Positions 32,389-40,810 of a stretch of DNA of 64,000 nucleotides are shown here, one piece after another (position 1 is the first letter of the stretch; each line of letters starts with the position of its first letter). The stretch comes from Pedobacter psychrotolerans (GTDB lineage: Bacteria > Bacteroidota > Bacteroidia > Sphingobacteriales > Sphingobacteriaceae): assembly GCF_004340665.1 (NCBI RefSeq), contig NZ_SLWO01000002.1, forward strand, positions 305,587 through 369,586, written 5' to 3'. Both the position numbers and the translations under genes were made by a program. The notes under the pieces are model-generated. The model did no database searches, was not told the origin of the DNA, and worked only from the letters and a program-made list of their open reading frames with translations.

Positions 32389-33786
32389 TTAAGGATTTTT
32401 TTCCAGTTCCGGGTTCAGGTTGATCAAAACATCAGCAATTGGAAATGTATAACGGTCACTATTAGGTGCAAGTGTATAGGTAACGCCGCTTACGGTACGG
32501 GTATAGGTTTTTTGGAAAGCCGTTTCACTTTTCAGACGACGCATATCCCACCAGCGTAACATGCGACAGAAAAATTCCCTCCTCCGCTCTTCAATTACTT
32601 TTACCAGTGCATCAGCCGGAGAACTTGCAGTTAATGGACGGTAATCTGCTGCCTTAAAACGCTTCACCCTTAAATTATTAACCCAAAGCATGGCATTGGT
32701 GGCATCGTTATTACGGGCAAAGTATTCTGCTTTGATCAGCATCATTTCCGGAACGTTGGGACCAACATTTCGGTTTTCACCAATTCTAGATTCCCGGTAG
32801 GAATATCTTCCCGTATAGGTGGATGAAATGGTAGAAGCAGGTACCGTAAATAAAGTGTAACGCTGATCTGTAGTACCTAAAACTGAAAGTAAATCATCAC
32901 TTAGTTTTAAGGCGATTGGAGCAGAGTTTAACGCGTTGCCAAACGCTATTTTAGATAATAAAATTTCAGGATCGACAATGCGGCGTGGATATGTGCTGCT
33001 AGTTACACTGGTGAGCACACTTAGATCATTTAAAGTACTGCGCAAGGCCAAAGCCAAATCGGCATATTTATTGGCATTGGCATAATCATTCATGTACAAA
33101 TAGCAACGGGCCAGTTCTCCATAAGCACTTACTTTTGAAGGTAAAGTATTGTAGGCTTGCGAATTAGGCAAACTCGGAAGTGCAGTAGTCAGATCATCAA
33201 TAATTTGATTGTAAACTGCCTGTACTGATGCTCGTTTTAAGCTCTGGCTTACCGTTTGGGTGAGCATTAAAGGAAGTCCTAAATCAGTTGCTGCTGTGGC
33301 GCTGTTATAAGGCTTGGCATAAGTATTTACCAATACCAGGTAAGCATCGGCCCGATGCACTTTAGCTTCTGCAATCATTTCTGCTTTTTCAGCATCCGTT
33401 CCGGTTGCGGTCGGCACCTCGGCAATAATGGTATTACAGGTTAAAATATTACTGTACATGCGGTTCCAGTTATCATCCTGCTCATTAGTTGTGCCTAGGG
33501 TATAAATCACTGGCCTCCAGGTATAGCTGTTGATAAAGTAGCCATAAAATAAACTTCCCGTAAGACCATTAATCTGAGCGGCATCATTAATATTGATATC
33601 ATCAGATGCAAAATCTGATAAATTTGGATTAGACTCAAAATTACTGCTTCCATTTAAAAGATACCGGTAATTGATGGCTTCGGTAGGCACCAGATTGCCC
33701 TGGGTTTTAATATCGACATATTTTTCGCATCCACTTGCGAGTAAGGCTGTTAAACCAATGATAAATAATTTATATGGTGTTTTCAT
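32389..33786 (-). CDS. SusD/RagB-like outer-membrane lipoprotein (sigma/FecR operon)
   Basis: This 465-residue lipoprotein has a lipobox ending in Cys20 (LLASGC) followed by EKYVDIKTQGNLVPTE. It is the presumed lid of the SusC transporter whose gene stops 5 bp upstream. Typical SusD features are the TPR helices (HRADAYLVLVNTYAKPYN, YGELARCYLYMNDYANA) and the late LIKAEYFARNNDATNAMLWVNNLR plus RRREFFCRMLRWWDMRRL block. It is shorter than the sugar-binding SusD proteins at both other loci (579 residues in the third), as often seen in FecR-linked systems with non-glycan ligands. The ligand is unknown. Confidence 0.92.
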   Translation of the reverse strand: MKTPYKLFIIGLTALLASGCEKYVDIKTQGNLVPTEAINYRYLLNGSSNFESNPNLSDFASDDININDAAQINGLTGSLFYGYFINSYTWRPVIYTLGTTNEQDDNWNRMYSNILTCNTIIAEVPTATGTDAEKAEMIAEAKVHRADAYLVLVNTYAKPYNSATAATDLGLPLMLTQTVSQSLKRASVQAVYNQIIDDLTTALPSLPNSQAYNTLPSKVSAYGELARCYLYMNDYANANKYADLALALRSTLNDLSVLTSVTSSTYPRRIVDPEILLSKIAFGNALNSAPIALKLSDDLLSVLGTTDQRYTLFTVPASTISSTYTGRYSYRESRIGENRNVGPNVPEMMLIKAEYFARNNDATNAMLWVNNLRVKRFKAADYRPLTASSPADALVKVIEERRREFFCRMLRWWDMRRLKSETAFQKTYTRTVSGVTYTLAPNSDRYTFPIADVLINLNPELEKNP

Positions 33787-33791
33787 ATCAA

Positions 33792-36700
33792 TTAGAAATT
33801 AACATTAAGGGTAAAATTATAGGAAACTGTTGCCGGCAAGCCCAATGTGGTACTATTTAATCCACTGGTAAAATCAGGATCAATTCCTTCTTTATTGGCT
33901 GTCCACAATAAACCCAGATTACGTACTGCAAATGCAAAATTTGCAGTTTTAACCATACGGGTTAAGTGTTCTACAGGGATTTTGTACGTGAGGGAAAGTT
34001 CTCTTAAGCGGATATAATCACCTTTTAATACGTTAATATCAGATTGCGCATAACGGGTTAAACTCACAGCGGCAAAAGTACCTGCAACTCCAGGAACATT
34101 GGTAGTGGCTTCATCACCAGCTTTTTGCCAGCGCCTGGCCACATCAGCACTCAGATCATAAGCTACACCAGCTCTGGATGATGGGTAAGAAGTGATGGTT
34201 GGCCTTAAAAATACATTTCCGAATTGATAAGTAGCCACTGCCATTAAAGTAAAATCCTTATAACGAACACTCTGTGTGTAACTCCCAAAATGTGGCGCCG
34301 TGGTTCTTCCGGCATATGCCAGTGCATCAATTGAAGTCAGATTTACATTTGGCGCGATCTTATTTCCATTCTGATCATAGATCAAGGTCATACCTGTAGC
34401 ATCCAAACCCGCGTTGCGGTATACCAGCAATTTATCTGTATTGTAACCTGAAATGATGGAACCATATGCAGGACTAGAAAAGAAAGCTGAATTTGCGACA
34501 AAGCGGGTATCATTCACTTCATTGGTATTGTAGGCATAGGTTAACCTTCCATTTAAATCCCAGTCTTCAGTTTTATAAAACACCCCTCCTAACGACAGAT
34601 CTATACCTTTTCCGGTTAATTCTGTGGTGTTACGCAACAGTGAAGTAAAGCCGTAAGTTCCACTAATTGGAAAGTTATACAACAGATCGGTACCATGTTT
34701 GCGGTAAATATCTACTGAACCATAAATATTATTGTTTAAAAAGCTAAAGTCTACGCCAATGTTTGTTACATAGGTTTTTTCCCAGCGCAGTTCCGGATTT
34801 GCGGGTGCCAGAATGCTGGCTGTGCTTAAACCAGTTGAAGGATCAACACCGCCCAGCGAGATCCAGGTGAAGGGATAGGTAGAAGTGGAAATATTTCCAT
34901 TCACTCCATAGGTTGCCCTTACACTTAAGTTAGAAATCCATTTTACCTGATTTAGGAAAGATTCTTTAGCCGCATCCCATTTTCCACCAAACGAATATAA
35001 TGGTGTAGCCCTGAAGGAGCGATCAACCCCAAAGTTGTTATAATCATCATACCTTACACTTCCAGATAAGGTATATTTAGATTTATATGTATAGGCCGCA
35101 TTGCTATAATAAGATAAGTAACGACGTGTTTTATCCTGCTGACTTGGTGCTCCTGCCAAACCGCTTATAGAATTAAAGAAGTCTGTGTATCCGTTAAAAA
35201 AATTTACAGGACGTGAAAGGCCCGTGCTCATATTGTAACCATATAAAGTGGATGAGCCATCCCCTTGTTTGGTTTGTCTGATTTCGGAACCGGCAATGGC
35301 GTTGATCTGATGATCTGCGCCTAAAGTTGTTTCATAGTTCAATTGTCCCCTTAAGGTATAGTTATTGGTAGTGGCATTTCCAACCGTATAAATTCCACCG
35401 CCACCGCTAGACAGGCCTAAGCTATTAATTGCCTTTCCTGTAGTAGGAATTGGCGTAAAACCGTTTACATAATTGCGGTAAGAATAGCTGGCTTCATCAT
35501 TGTAGTTTCTTACAGTAGTGAAACTACGTTCGGTATTATAAAATGCATTGGCTGATAAACCTTTAACAATTGGAACATTCAGATTAAAATTGGCAGAATA
35601 ATTATTATCCCGCTGTGTATTATCAGTATGATCTATTTCATCAAGGGCATTGTAACCCCAGTTTAAAAAACCGCTTGGATATAGCGTATTTAACCATCCT
35701 GTATAATAATTCTTTGAATAGGAAACCCTATTACCGTTATCATCCACAAGCTGGTTATAAGGCATGAAGGTTGCCCGATTTGGACTATATAAGCTATTTA
35801 AGCTAATTCCATTGCTTTTGTAGTTGAAAAATGACCCCTTCAGGTTAGTGGTTAATGTAGCAATTTTTAATAATTTGAAGGTATTATTCAACGTTACGGT
35901 TAAACGATCACCACTGTTGCCTTTACTGTAAGGATCTTCTTTAGAATATGATGCAGAATAGAAATAACTTGAAAAATTATTTCCCCCACTGATGGATAGA
36001 TTATAAGTTTGGCTTGTAGCAGGTTGTAAGAGATACCGTTCAATCTGGCTTTTGCTATCCCGACTGGAATACTGTGCGATCAGGCTGTTGTAGGCAGATT
36101 GTGTGATGGTACCTGCCTTTAACTTAAAAGTTAAATCCGTTACATCAGCAACGGATGAACTGTAAGGGATAGTGCTGCTTGGTGCAACAATTATATTTTT
36201 ATTTACCAGTTCCTGCTCATAGGCAATGGCCTGGGCTGATGTCATTGTTTTTAAATAACCTAAATCTGGCTGGTTGGAAACCGATGCATTAACAGAGAAG
36301 TTAATCACTGGTGCTTGCCCCGGCTTGCCGGTTTTGGTAGTGATTACCACTACACCATTGGCCGCACGAGTACCCCAAATCGAAGCCGCAGCGGCATCTT
36401 TAAGGAAGGTGATATTGGCAATGTCATTAGGATTGATGGAAGAAATATCATTCTCTGTAATCGCACCGTCTACCACAATAAGCGGTAAAGTTTCAGATAC
36501 GCTGGATACGGTTGTTTTTCCCCTTACAAAAAAGCTGTAATCACTTGCGCCTCTAGTTCTTGTTCCTCCGTTTATTGCATTTCGTTTATTGCCATAAACA
36601 AAACTGTTATCGCCTGAAGTGATATTAATTTTAACACCTGGAACCATTGATTCCAGTCTTTGTAATACGTTTGGAACCTGAATTTTTTCCAGTTGCGCAG

Positions 36701-37379
36701 CTGTTACCACCTCTGCCGAACCTGTACTTCGCTCTTTTGAAAGCTTCTGCAAACCTGTAGAAACCACATTCACTTCACTAAGCTGACCAACAGCACCATT
36801 TTTTAAAGTAATAATTAAATTATTTTGCGAACCGTTAACCTGATAATTATAATGTTCATAACCGAGATAAGAAAAACCTAAAAGTGTGGTTCCACGCTGA
36901 ATCCTTGCCGTAAATCTGCCATTCACATCTGTAGCAGTTACAGCATTTGATCCATTTCCTTTTATTGATGCCCCGGGAAGCGGATTACCTGTTTCATCGA
37001 TAACTTTTCCTGAAATAAAAATATCATTATCACCAGCCTGTGCCACCGGACTATTTTTTGGAGGGAACAGACGTTCATCACGTGTAACAATGGTATAATT
37101 GCCATCACTCACATATAGAAATAATAAATCATGAGGATACAATACCTGCTTTAATGCCTCATCTAAATTTTTCGCTTTTAAGCTTTCAGAAGTGGTGGTT
37201 TTACCTTGAACAATATCATGTTCATAAGCAAATTTAGTATTGTACTTTTTTGAGATGGCGTTTAGGGCAGCCTCTACAGTAATCTTATTGCCAGTTTTTT
37301 GTGCCCTTACCGGGATCACAAATGCAATAATTAATAACATAGAGATACAACCGAGTAATCGGGTAAATCTTTTTTTCAT
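33792..37379 (-). CDS. SusC/RagA-family TonB-dependent transporter with N-terminal STN signalling domain
   Basis: This 1195-residue outer-membrane transporter has a signal peptide (about 1-26), an STN domain (about 28-100), a CarboxypepD_reg domain (about 120-195) and a TonB box (SEVNVVSTG, about 201-209). Plug and barrel follow, the plug carrying FLKDAAAASIWGTRAANGVVV. The STN domain is the part that contacts a FecR-type anti-sigma factor across the periplasm. The FecR and ECF sigma genes lie directly upstream, so substrate binding should activate its own operon (known mechanism for FecA-FecR-FecI and Bacteroides homologues; inferred here). A short (AACC/AAACC)n repeat abuts the start codon. 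Confidence 0.94.
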   Translation of the reverse strand: MKKRFTRLLGCISMLLIIAFVIPVRAQKTGNKITVEAALNAISKKYNTKFAYEHDIVQGKTTTSESLKAKNLDEALKQVLYPHDLLFLYVSDGNYTIVTRDERLFPPKNSPVAQAGDNDIFISGKVIDETGNPLPGASIKGNGSNAVTATDVNGRFTARIQRGTTLLGFSYLGYEHYNYQVNGSQNNLIITLKNGAVGQLSEVNVVSTGLQKLSKERSTGSAEVVTAAQLEKIQVPNVLQRLESMVPGVKINITSGDNSFVYGNKRNAINGGTRTRGASDYSFFVRGKTTVSSVSETLPLIVVDGAITENDISSINPNDIANITFLKDAAAASIWGTRAANGVVVITTKTGKPGQAPVINFSVNASVSNQPDLGYLKTMTSAQAIAYEQELVNKNIIVAPSSTIPYSSSVADVTDLTFKLKAGTITQSAYNSLIAQYSSRDSKSQIERYLLQPATSQTYNLSISGGNNFSSYFYSASYSKEDPYSKGNSGDRLTVTLNNTFKLLKIATLTTNLKGSFFNYKSNGISLNSLYSPNRATFMPYNQLVDDNGNRVSYSKNYYTGWLNTLYPSGFLNWGYNALDEIDHTDNTQRDNNYSANFNLNVPIVKGLSANAFYNTERSFTTVRNYNDEASYSYRNYVNGFTPIPTTGKAINSLGLSSGGGGIYTVGNATTNNYTLRGQLNYETTLGADHQINAIAGSEIRQTKQGDGSSTLYGYNMSTGLSRPVNFFNGYTDFFNSISGLAGAPSQQDKTRRYLSYYSNAAYTYKSKYTLSGSVRYDDYNNFGVDRSFRATPLYSFGGKWDAAKESFLNQVKWISNLSVRATYGVNGNISTSTYPFTWISLGGVDPSTGLSTASILAPANPELRWEKTYVTNIGVDFSFLNNNIYGSVDIYRKHGTDLLYNFPISGTYGFTSLLRNTTELTGKGIDLSLGGVFYKTEDWDLNGRLTYAYNTNEVNDTRFVANSAFFSSPAYGSIISGYNTDKLLVYRNAGLDATGMTLIYDQNGNKIAPNVNLTSIDALAYAGRTTAPHFGSYTQSVRYKDFTLMAVATYQFGNVFLRPTITSYPSSRAGVAYDLSADVARRWQKAGDEATTNVPGVAGTFAAVSLTRYAQSDINVLKGDYIRLRELSLTYKIPVEHLTRMVKTANFAFAVRNLGLLWTANKEGIDPDFTSGLNSTTLGLPATVSYNFTLNVNF

Positions 37380-37381
37380 GT

Positions 37382-37408
37382 TGTTTGGTTTGGTTGGTTG
37401 GTTGATTG
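37382..37408. repeat. AACC/AAACC simple repeat at the susC start
   Basis: On the coding strand the leader reads as successive AACC and AAACC units, ending two bases before the ATG at 37379. This could be slippage-prone DNA or simply an extreme form of the AACCAAAT start context seen at other genes of the window. Confidence 0.6.
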
Positions 37409-37425
37409 ATATAATTAAACAGTTA

Positions 37426-38442
37426 TCATCTGTTCTTCAGGTAGATTGTTTTTCCTTCTTTTTTAATCTCTACATTTAAAATATTTTTTAGGGTAAAAAG
37501 TAAACTCTCTTCGCTTTTTATAGATATGGTTCCATCTATTTTTTTATTTCCAAGGGCAGGGCTGTCCAAAATTACGGTATAGCCGTACAGATCTTCAAAC
37601 TCCCTTAAAATTTCGTTCACACTGGTTTGGTTCACCACGATCTTTCCACTTAACCAGGCCGTACTGCTATTTAATGTTTGAGCTGATGCTGAAAGCCTAC
37701 CGTTCGGGCCAAATTCGATAAACGTTCCCGGCTTCAGGATATACTGCTTACTGCTTTGAGTTGCGCTCACCTGAATCTTACCCGTAACCAAGGTTATATT
37801 GGTTTGATTATGGCGTTCTTTAACATTAAATTCTGTACCTAAAACCTGTACCCGTGCATTTTTAGTGATGACTATAAATAATTCACCACGCTTGATCTGC
37901 TTTTGGTTCACATTAATGTGCTTCACTTTAAAATAAGCTTCTCCTTCAAGCTTAACTGCTCTCTGGCTTAACCAATTAATGGCACGGCGATAGGTTAATG
38001 TAGAATTGGCGTTCAGCTGCACATCAGACCCATCAGGCAAATGCACCAGCTGGTTTTCAGCATAATCAGATCGTACGACAACAGTAGATTGGTAAAACCA
38101 CAATGCAAATGCTGCTACCAGTAAACTTGCGGCAATGCCACTACCCCAGAATAACCGGACAACTTTTTTTCTCCTTTTATTTTGATGCCGATCGATAGAT
38201 AAATTGATATCCTGCAGTAAAAGCATTTTAAAATCATCTGATACAGTAACAGGAGGATAGCTCAATAAAATTTGAAGCTGGAGCCTGGCTTCCTGAAAAG
38301 ATTTAATGTTTTCAGGAGATGAAGACAGCCAGTTATTCCAGAAAGAAACATCAACGGGACGGTTGTATTTCACGTAACGCAAAAAGTCTGCGTCATCTAA
38401 AAAATTTTCAGTGGTATAAAAAGTATATAGGTTGTTTGGCAT
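37426..38442 (-). CDS. FecR-family anti-sigma factor
   Basis: This 338-residue inner-membrane protein passes the transporter signal to the ECF sigma factor. It has a cytoplasmic N-terminal part (about 1-92), a basic stretch RRKKVVR, one membrane helix (about 95-117) and a periplasmic FecR domain (LPDGSDVQLNANSTLTYRRA, then LEGEAYFKV, TEFNVKE and TLVTGKIQVS). The C-terminal DUF4974-like domain (about 265-338) has NEILREFEDLYGYTVILDS. It lies between the sigma gene (106 bp upstream) and the STN-type susC (46 bp downstream), the standard order for this signalling module in Bacteroidota. Confidence 0.94.
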   Translation of the reverse strand: MPNNLYTFYTTENFLDDADFLRYVKYNRPVDVSFWNNWLSSSPENIKSFQEARLQLQILLSYPPVTVSDDFKMLLLQDINLSIDRHQNKRRKKVVRLFWGSGIAASLLVAAFALWFYQSTVVVRSDYAENQLVHLPDGSDVQLNANSTLTYRRAINWLSQRAVKLEGEAYFKVKHINVNQKQIKRGELFIVITKNARVQVLGTEFNVKERHNQTNITLVTGKIQVSATQSSKQYILKPGTFIEFGPNGRLSASAQTLNSSTAWLSGKIVVNQTSVNEILREFEDLYGYTVILDSPALGNKKIDGTISIKSEESLLFTLKNILNVEIKKEGKTIYLKNR

Positions 38443-38548
38443 AAGCTGAATGATTTACGATCATTCAATTATACAAACAGTAGGGAAAGAAAAATTACCC
38501 CACAGAAATTAAATTAATTTATTTTTTTTAAAAACGTAGCAAGATCAC

Positions 38549-39163
38549 TTATCTTTTCCATGCCATTAAAAGGGCTAAAAGTATGGCCTTATCTACGTTC
38601 AACACTTCGCGAAGTGCTTCAAGCGCTCTGGCACTCAGTTTATAGGTTCCCTTTTTGGTAAGGTCCATAATTTCTGCAATCTGGTCATAATCCATTTCCT
38701 CATAATATTTCAGGTAAATCACCTCCTTTTGCCTTGCGGTAAGTTTATTCATGGCCTCACTCAGCTTAAGCATTTTTTCTTGCTGCTCCTCTTTTTTGAT
38801 ATATTCAGATTCTACACTAAATTTCAGATCAAAAGTTTCGGCCTCATTTAATTCTACTTTTTGAAACCTCTTTTCTGCGTTTTTATAATTGATAATGGTA
38901 TTCCTCAATGCAGAAATCAGGTAATATTTAATGTTGTTGGTGGGTTTGAGGTTTTTTTGATTGATCCAAAGCTTAACAAAAAGATTATGCAAACAATCTC
39001 TTACAACTTCCTCATCCTGAAGCATACGCATTCCATAATGATAAAGTGGCGACAGATTCCTATTGTAAATTTCATTTAACGCAAGTCTATCACCCTTTAA
39101 AAAGTTCTGCCACAGCTCAAAATCAGTTAGTTCGTTATTCACAGAGATAATTAGGATATTCAA
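38549..39163 (-). CDS. ECF RNA polymerase sigma factor (FecI-like)
   Basis: This 204-residue sigma-70-like factor has region 2 at about 25-90 (HYGMRMLQDEEVVRDCLHNLFVKLW) and region 4 at about 125-185 (LTARQKEVIYLKYYEEMDYD, QIAEIMDLTKKGTYKLSARA). It lacks a signal peptide and is cytoplasmic. It should direct transcription of the operon beginning with the FecR and susC genes once released by FecR. The N-terminal dozen residues (MNILIISVNN) may be an artefact of an early start; the next ATG lies far inside region 2, so the long start is kept. The gene is followed by an Asn-rich secreted-protein gene further upstream on the same strand but separated by a terminator. Confidence 0.93.
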   Translation of the reverse strand: MNILIISVNNELTDFELWQNFLKGDRLALNEIYNRNLSPLYHYGMRMLQDEEVVRDCLHNLFVKLWINQKNLKPTNNIKYYLISALRNTIINYKNAEKRFQKVELNEAETFDLKFSVESEYIKKEEQQEKMLKLSEAMNKLTARQKEVIYLKYYEEMDYDQIAEIMDLTKKGTYKLSARALEALREVLNVDKAILLALLMAWKR

Positions 39164-39347
39164 AGTAATAGAAAATCTCTGTTAATTTATTCTTCCCGAC
39201 AAATAAAATCTTCGATCATAGTAATTAAACTCAAAAAGCAAGATCATTTTAATAGAAAAATGAGATTCATCTCTAACATTCCTTAATTGTGCAATACTTT
39301 CTCCCCCTTGTTGATAACACCAACCAGTGGATAATTGCTATTACAAA

Positions 39348-39392
39348 CCCTTTCCCTTCAAGTGAAAAGGTGCCGACAGGCGGATAGAGGCT
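39348..39392. repeat. Dispersed repeat, family B (inverted copy)
   Basis: Reverse-complement version of the element reading ctatccgcc, ggcacctttc, gaaagggaaag. Direct copies lie at 18168-18220, 55788-55840, 56120-56174 and 57377-57430 and inside the tandem units at 57821 and 58288. Confidence 0.65.
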
Positions 39393-39432
39393 TTGAAACC
39401 CGCATCAACAAATTCTCACCATGATTTTAAAC

Positions 39433-39466
39433 CAAAAAAAGGCTTTAGAATTAAATTCCAAAGCCT
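39433..39466 (-). terminator. Terminator of the Asn-rich secreted protein gene
   Basis: An imperfect 12-13-bp stem (AGGCTTTGGAATT with AATTCTAAAGCCT when read leftward) is followed by TTTTTTTGG. It starts about 24 bp after the stop codon at 39490 and separates that gene from the downstream sigma factor gene. Confidence 0.8.
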
Positions 39467-39489
39467 CTCTTATTAAAAAACTATCCAAT

Positions 39490-40038
39490 TTAGTTTCTAC
39501 CTTTCCTGTTGGCGTTATCATTACCTCCCCTTTGGTTTTCATTTTTTGCACCTCTATTATTTTGGTTGTTGCCCTTATTAATTTGTGCAGGTTTTGATTT
39601 TGAAGGCTTGGCAGACTGGTTATTATTTCTATTTCCGTTATCCCCCCCTCGGTTATCATGGCTATTTCTGATCACCGGTTGCTTTGATTGATAGTTTTTG
39701 TATTTGCTATACTGGCTTACATGGCTAGAATGCGACAGATAAGGTTTGTTTTTATTCATCACTACCTTGTATCCACTATACAGATCATAATTACTGTATC
39801 TTGAAGGCAGATTGTTTCTCCAAACCCAGGCACCATTTTCCTGATAAATATATTGTTTGGCTGGCACATTATAGTAGGCGTCAATATCCGGCATGTAATA
39901 ATAATCTACATGGTTATAACCCGACGGACCCCATTCTGGCTGCTGACCAATATTGATACTCACGCTAGTTTGAGCTTTAACACTCATGCTGTTTATAGAA
40001 GCTACTCCTAATAAAACTGCAAATATTATTCTTTTCAT
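39490..40038 (-). CDS. Small secreted protein with Asn/Gly/Lys-rich tail, function unknown
   Basis: This 182-residue protein has a signal peptide (about 1-22, ending KAQ). A compact Tyr/Trp-rich middle follows (WGPSGYNHVDYYYMPDID at about 36-53, then VWRNNLPSRYSNYDLY). A disordered basic tail from about residue 125 is built of Asn, Lys, Gly and Arg. The middle resembles the YYYMPD..AYY surface proteins of Bacteroidota, for which I know no function. The strongly basic low-complexity tail could bind nucleic acid or cell-surface polymers, but that is speculation. It is monocistronic, with a terminator just after the stop. Confidence 0.75.
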   Translation of the reverse strand: MKRIIFAVLLGVASINSMSVKAQTSVSINIGQQPEWGPSGYNHVDYYYMPDIDAYYNVPAKQYIYQENGAWVWRNNLPSRYSNYDLYSGYKVVMNKNKPYLSHSSHVSQYSKYKNYQSKQPVIRNSHDNRGGDNGNRNNNQSAKPSKSKPAQINKGNNQNNRGAKNENQRGGNDNANRKGRN

Positions 40039-40308
40039 TTTCCTTATGTTTAGCTATTCTAAGCCAAATGAAGTACCAGAATATTCAATTTTTCAATAAT
40101 TGATACCGATGCTGAAGATGTGCCGATCAATTGCTGCTTTATGTCGACGAAAGCATTCTCCTTATCTTTTGCTATAAATCAAATAAATCACCTTTTGTAT
40201 TATTATTGTTTAGATTTTAATTCAATTAGGCAGATATTCTATTTAGAAGGCATCACGAAACTGATATAAAATAAGCTATGAGTAATATTTGATGCCGCGG
40301 CGCTTCCT

Positions 40309-40783
40309 CGTCATTTCGAGACGGCTTTTTTAGCCAACGAAGCAATCTATTATAGCGAATCAGATTGCTTCACTCCATCACTAAACCCTACCCTTCGGTT
40401 CGCAATGACAAATTCTCTGTTGCCACCTTGCCTCTTCGTCATTACAAGGCGGCTTTTTCAAGCCAACGAAGCAATCTATTGTAGCAAATCAGATTGCTTC
40501 ACAACATCACTAAACCCTATTCTTCGGTTCGCAATGACGAATTCTCTATTGCCACTTTGCCTCCTCGTCATTTCGAGATGGCTTTTCAGCTAACGAAGCA
40601 ATTCACGAATCAGATTGCTTCACTCCTCCGCTAGCCCTATCCTTCGGTTCGCAATGACGAATTCTCTGTTATTACATTGCCTCCTCGTCATTGCGAGGCG
40701 GCTTTTTCAAGCCAACGAAGCAATTCAAGAATCAGATTGCTTCACGCCATCACTAAGCCCTATCCTTCGGTTCGCAATGACGG
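40309..40783. repeat. Array of four tandem family C hairpin repeats
   Basis: Four copies of the CGTCATT...CGCAATGAC element lie head-to-tail at 40309-40410, 40437-40540, 40566-40659 and 40686-40783, with periods of 128, 129 and 120 bp. Each can fold through CGTCATTnCGAG / CTTCGGTTCGCAATGACG ends and an inner AAGCAAT..ATTGCTT pair. Spacers share wording (ctctgttgccaccttgcct), so the whole unit, not only the hairpin, was duplicated. It fills the gap between the Asn-rich protein gene and the AraC gene. Upstream (40039-40308) nothing is recognised beyond AT-rich sequence. Confidence 0.85.
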
Positions 40784-40810
40784 ATTGCTAAAGGATAAAC
40801 AAATAGTTAT

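Noticed and set aside
40309..40783. Possible CRISPR array
   Set aside because: Repeats are about 100 bp with internal inverted symmetry and spacers that share sequence; CRISPR repeats are 24-40 bp with unique spacers, and no cas gene is near.
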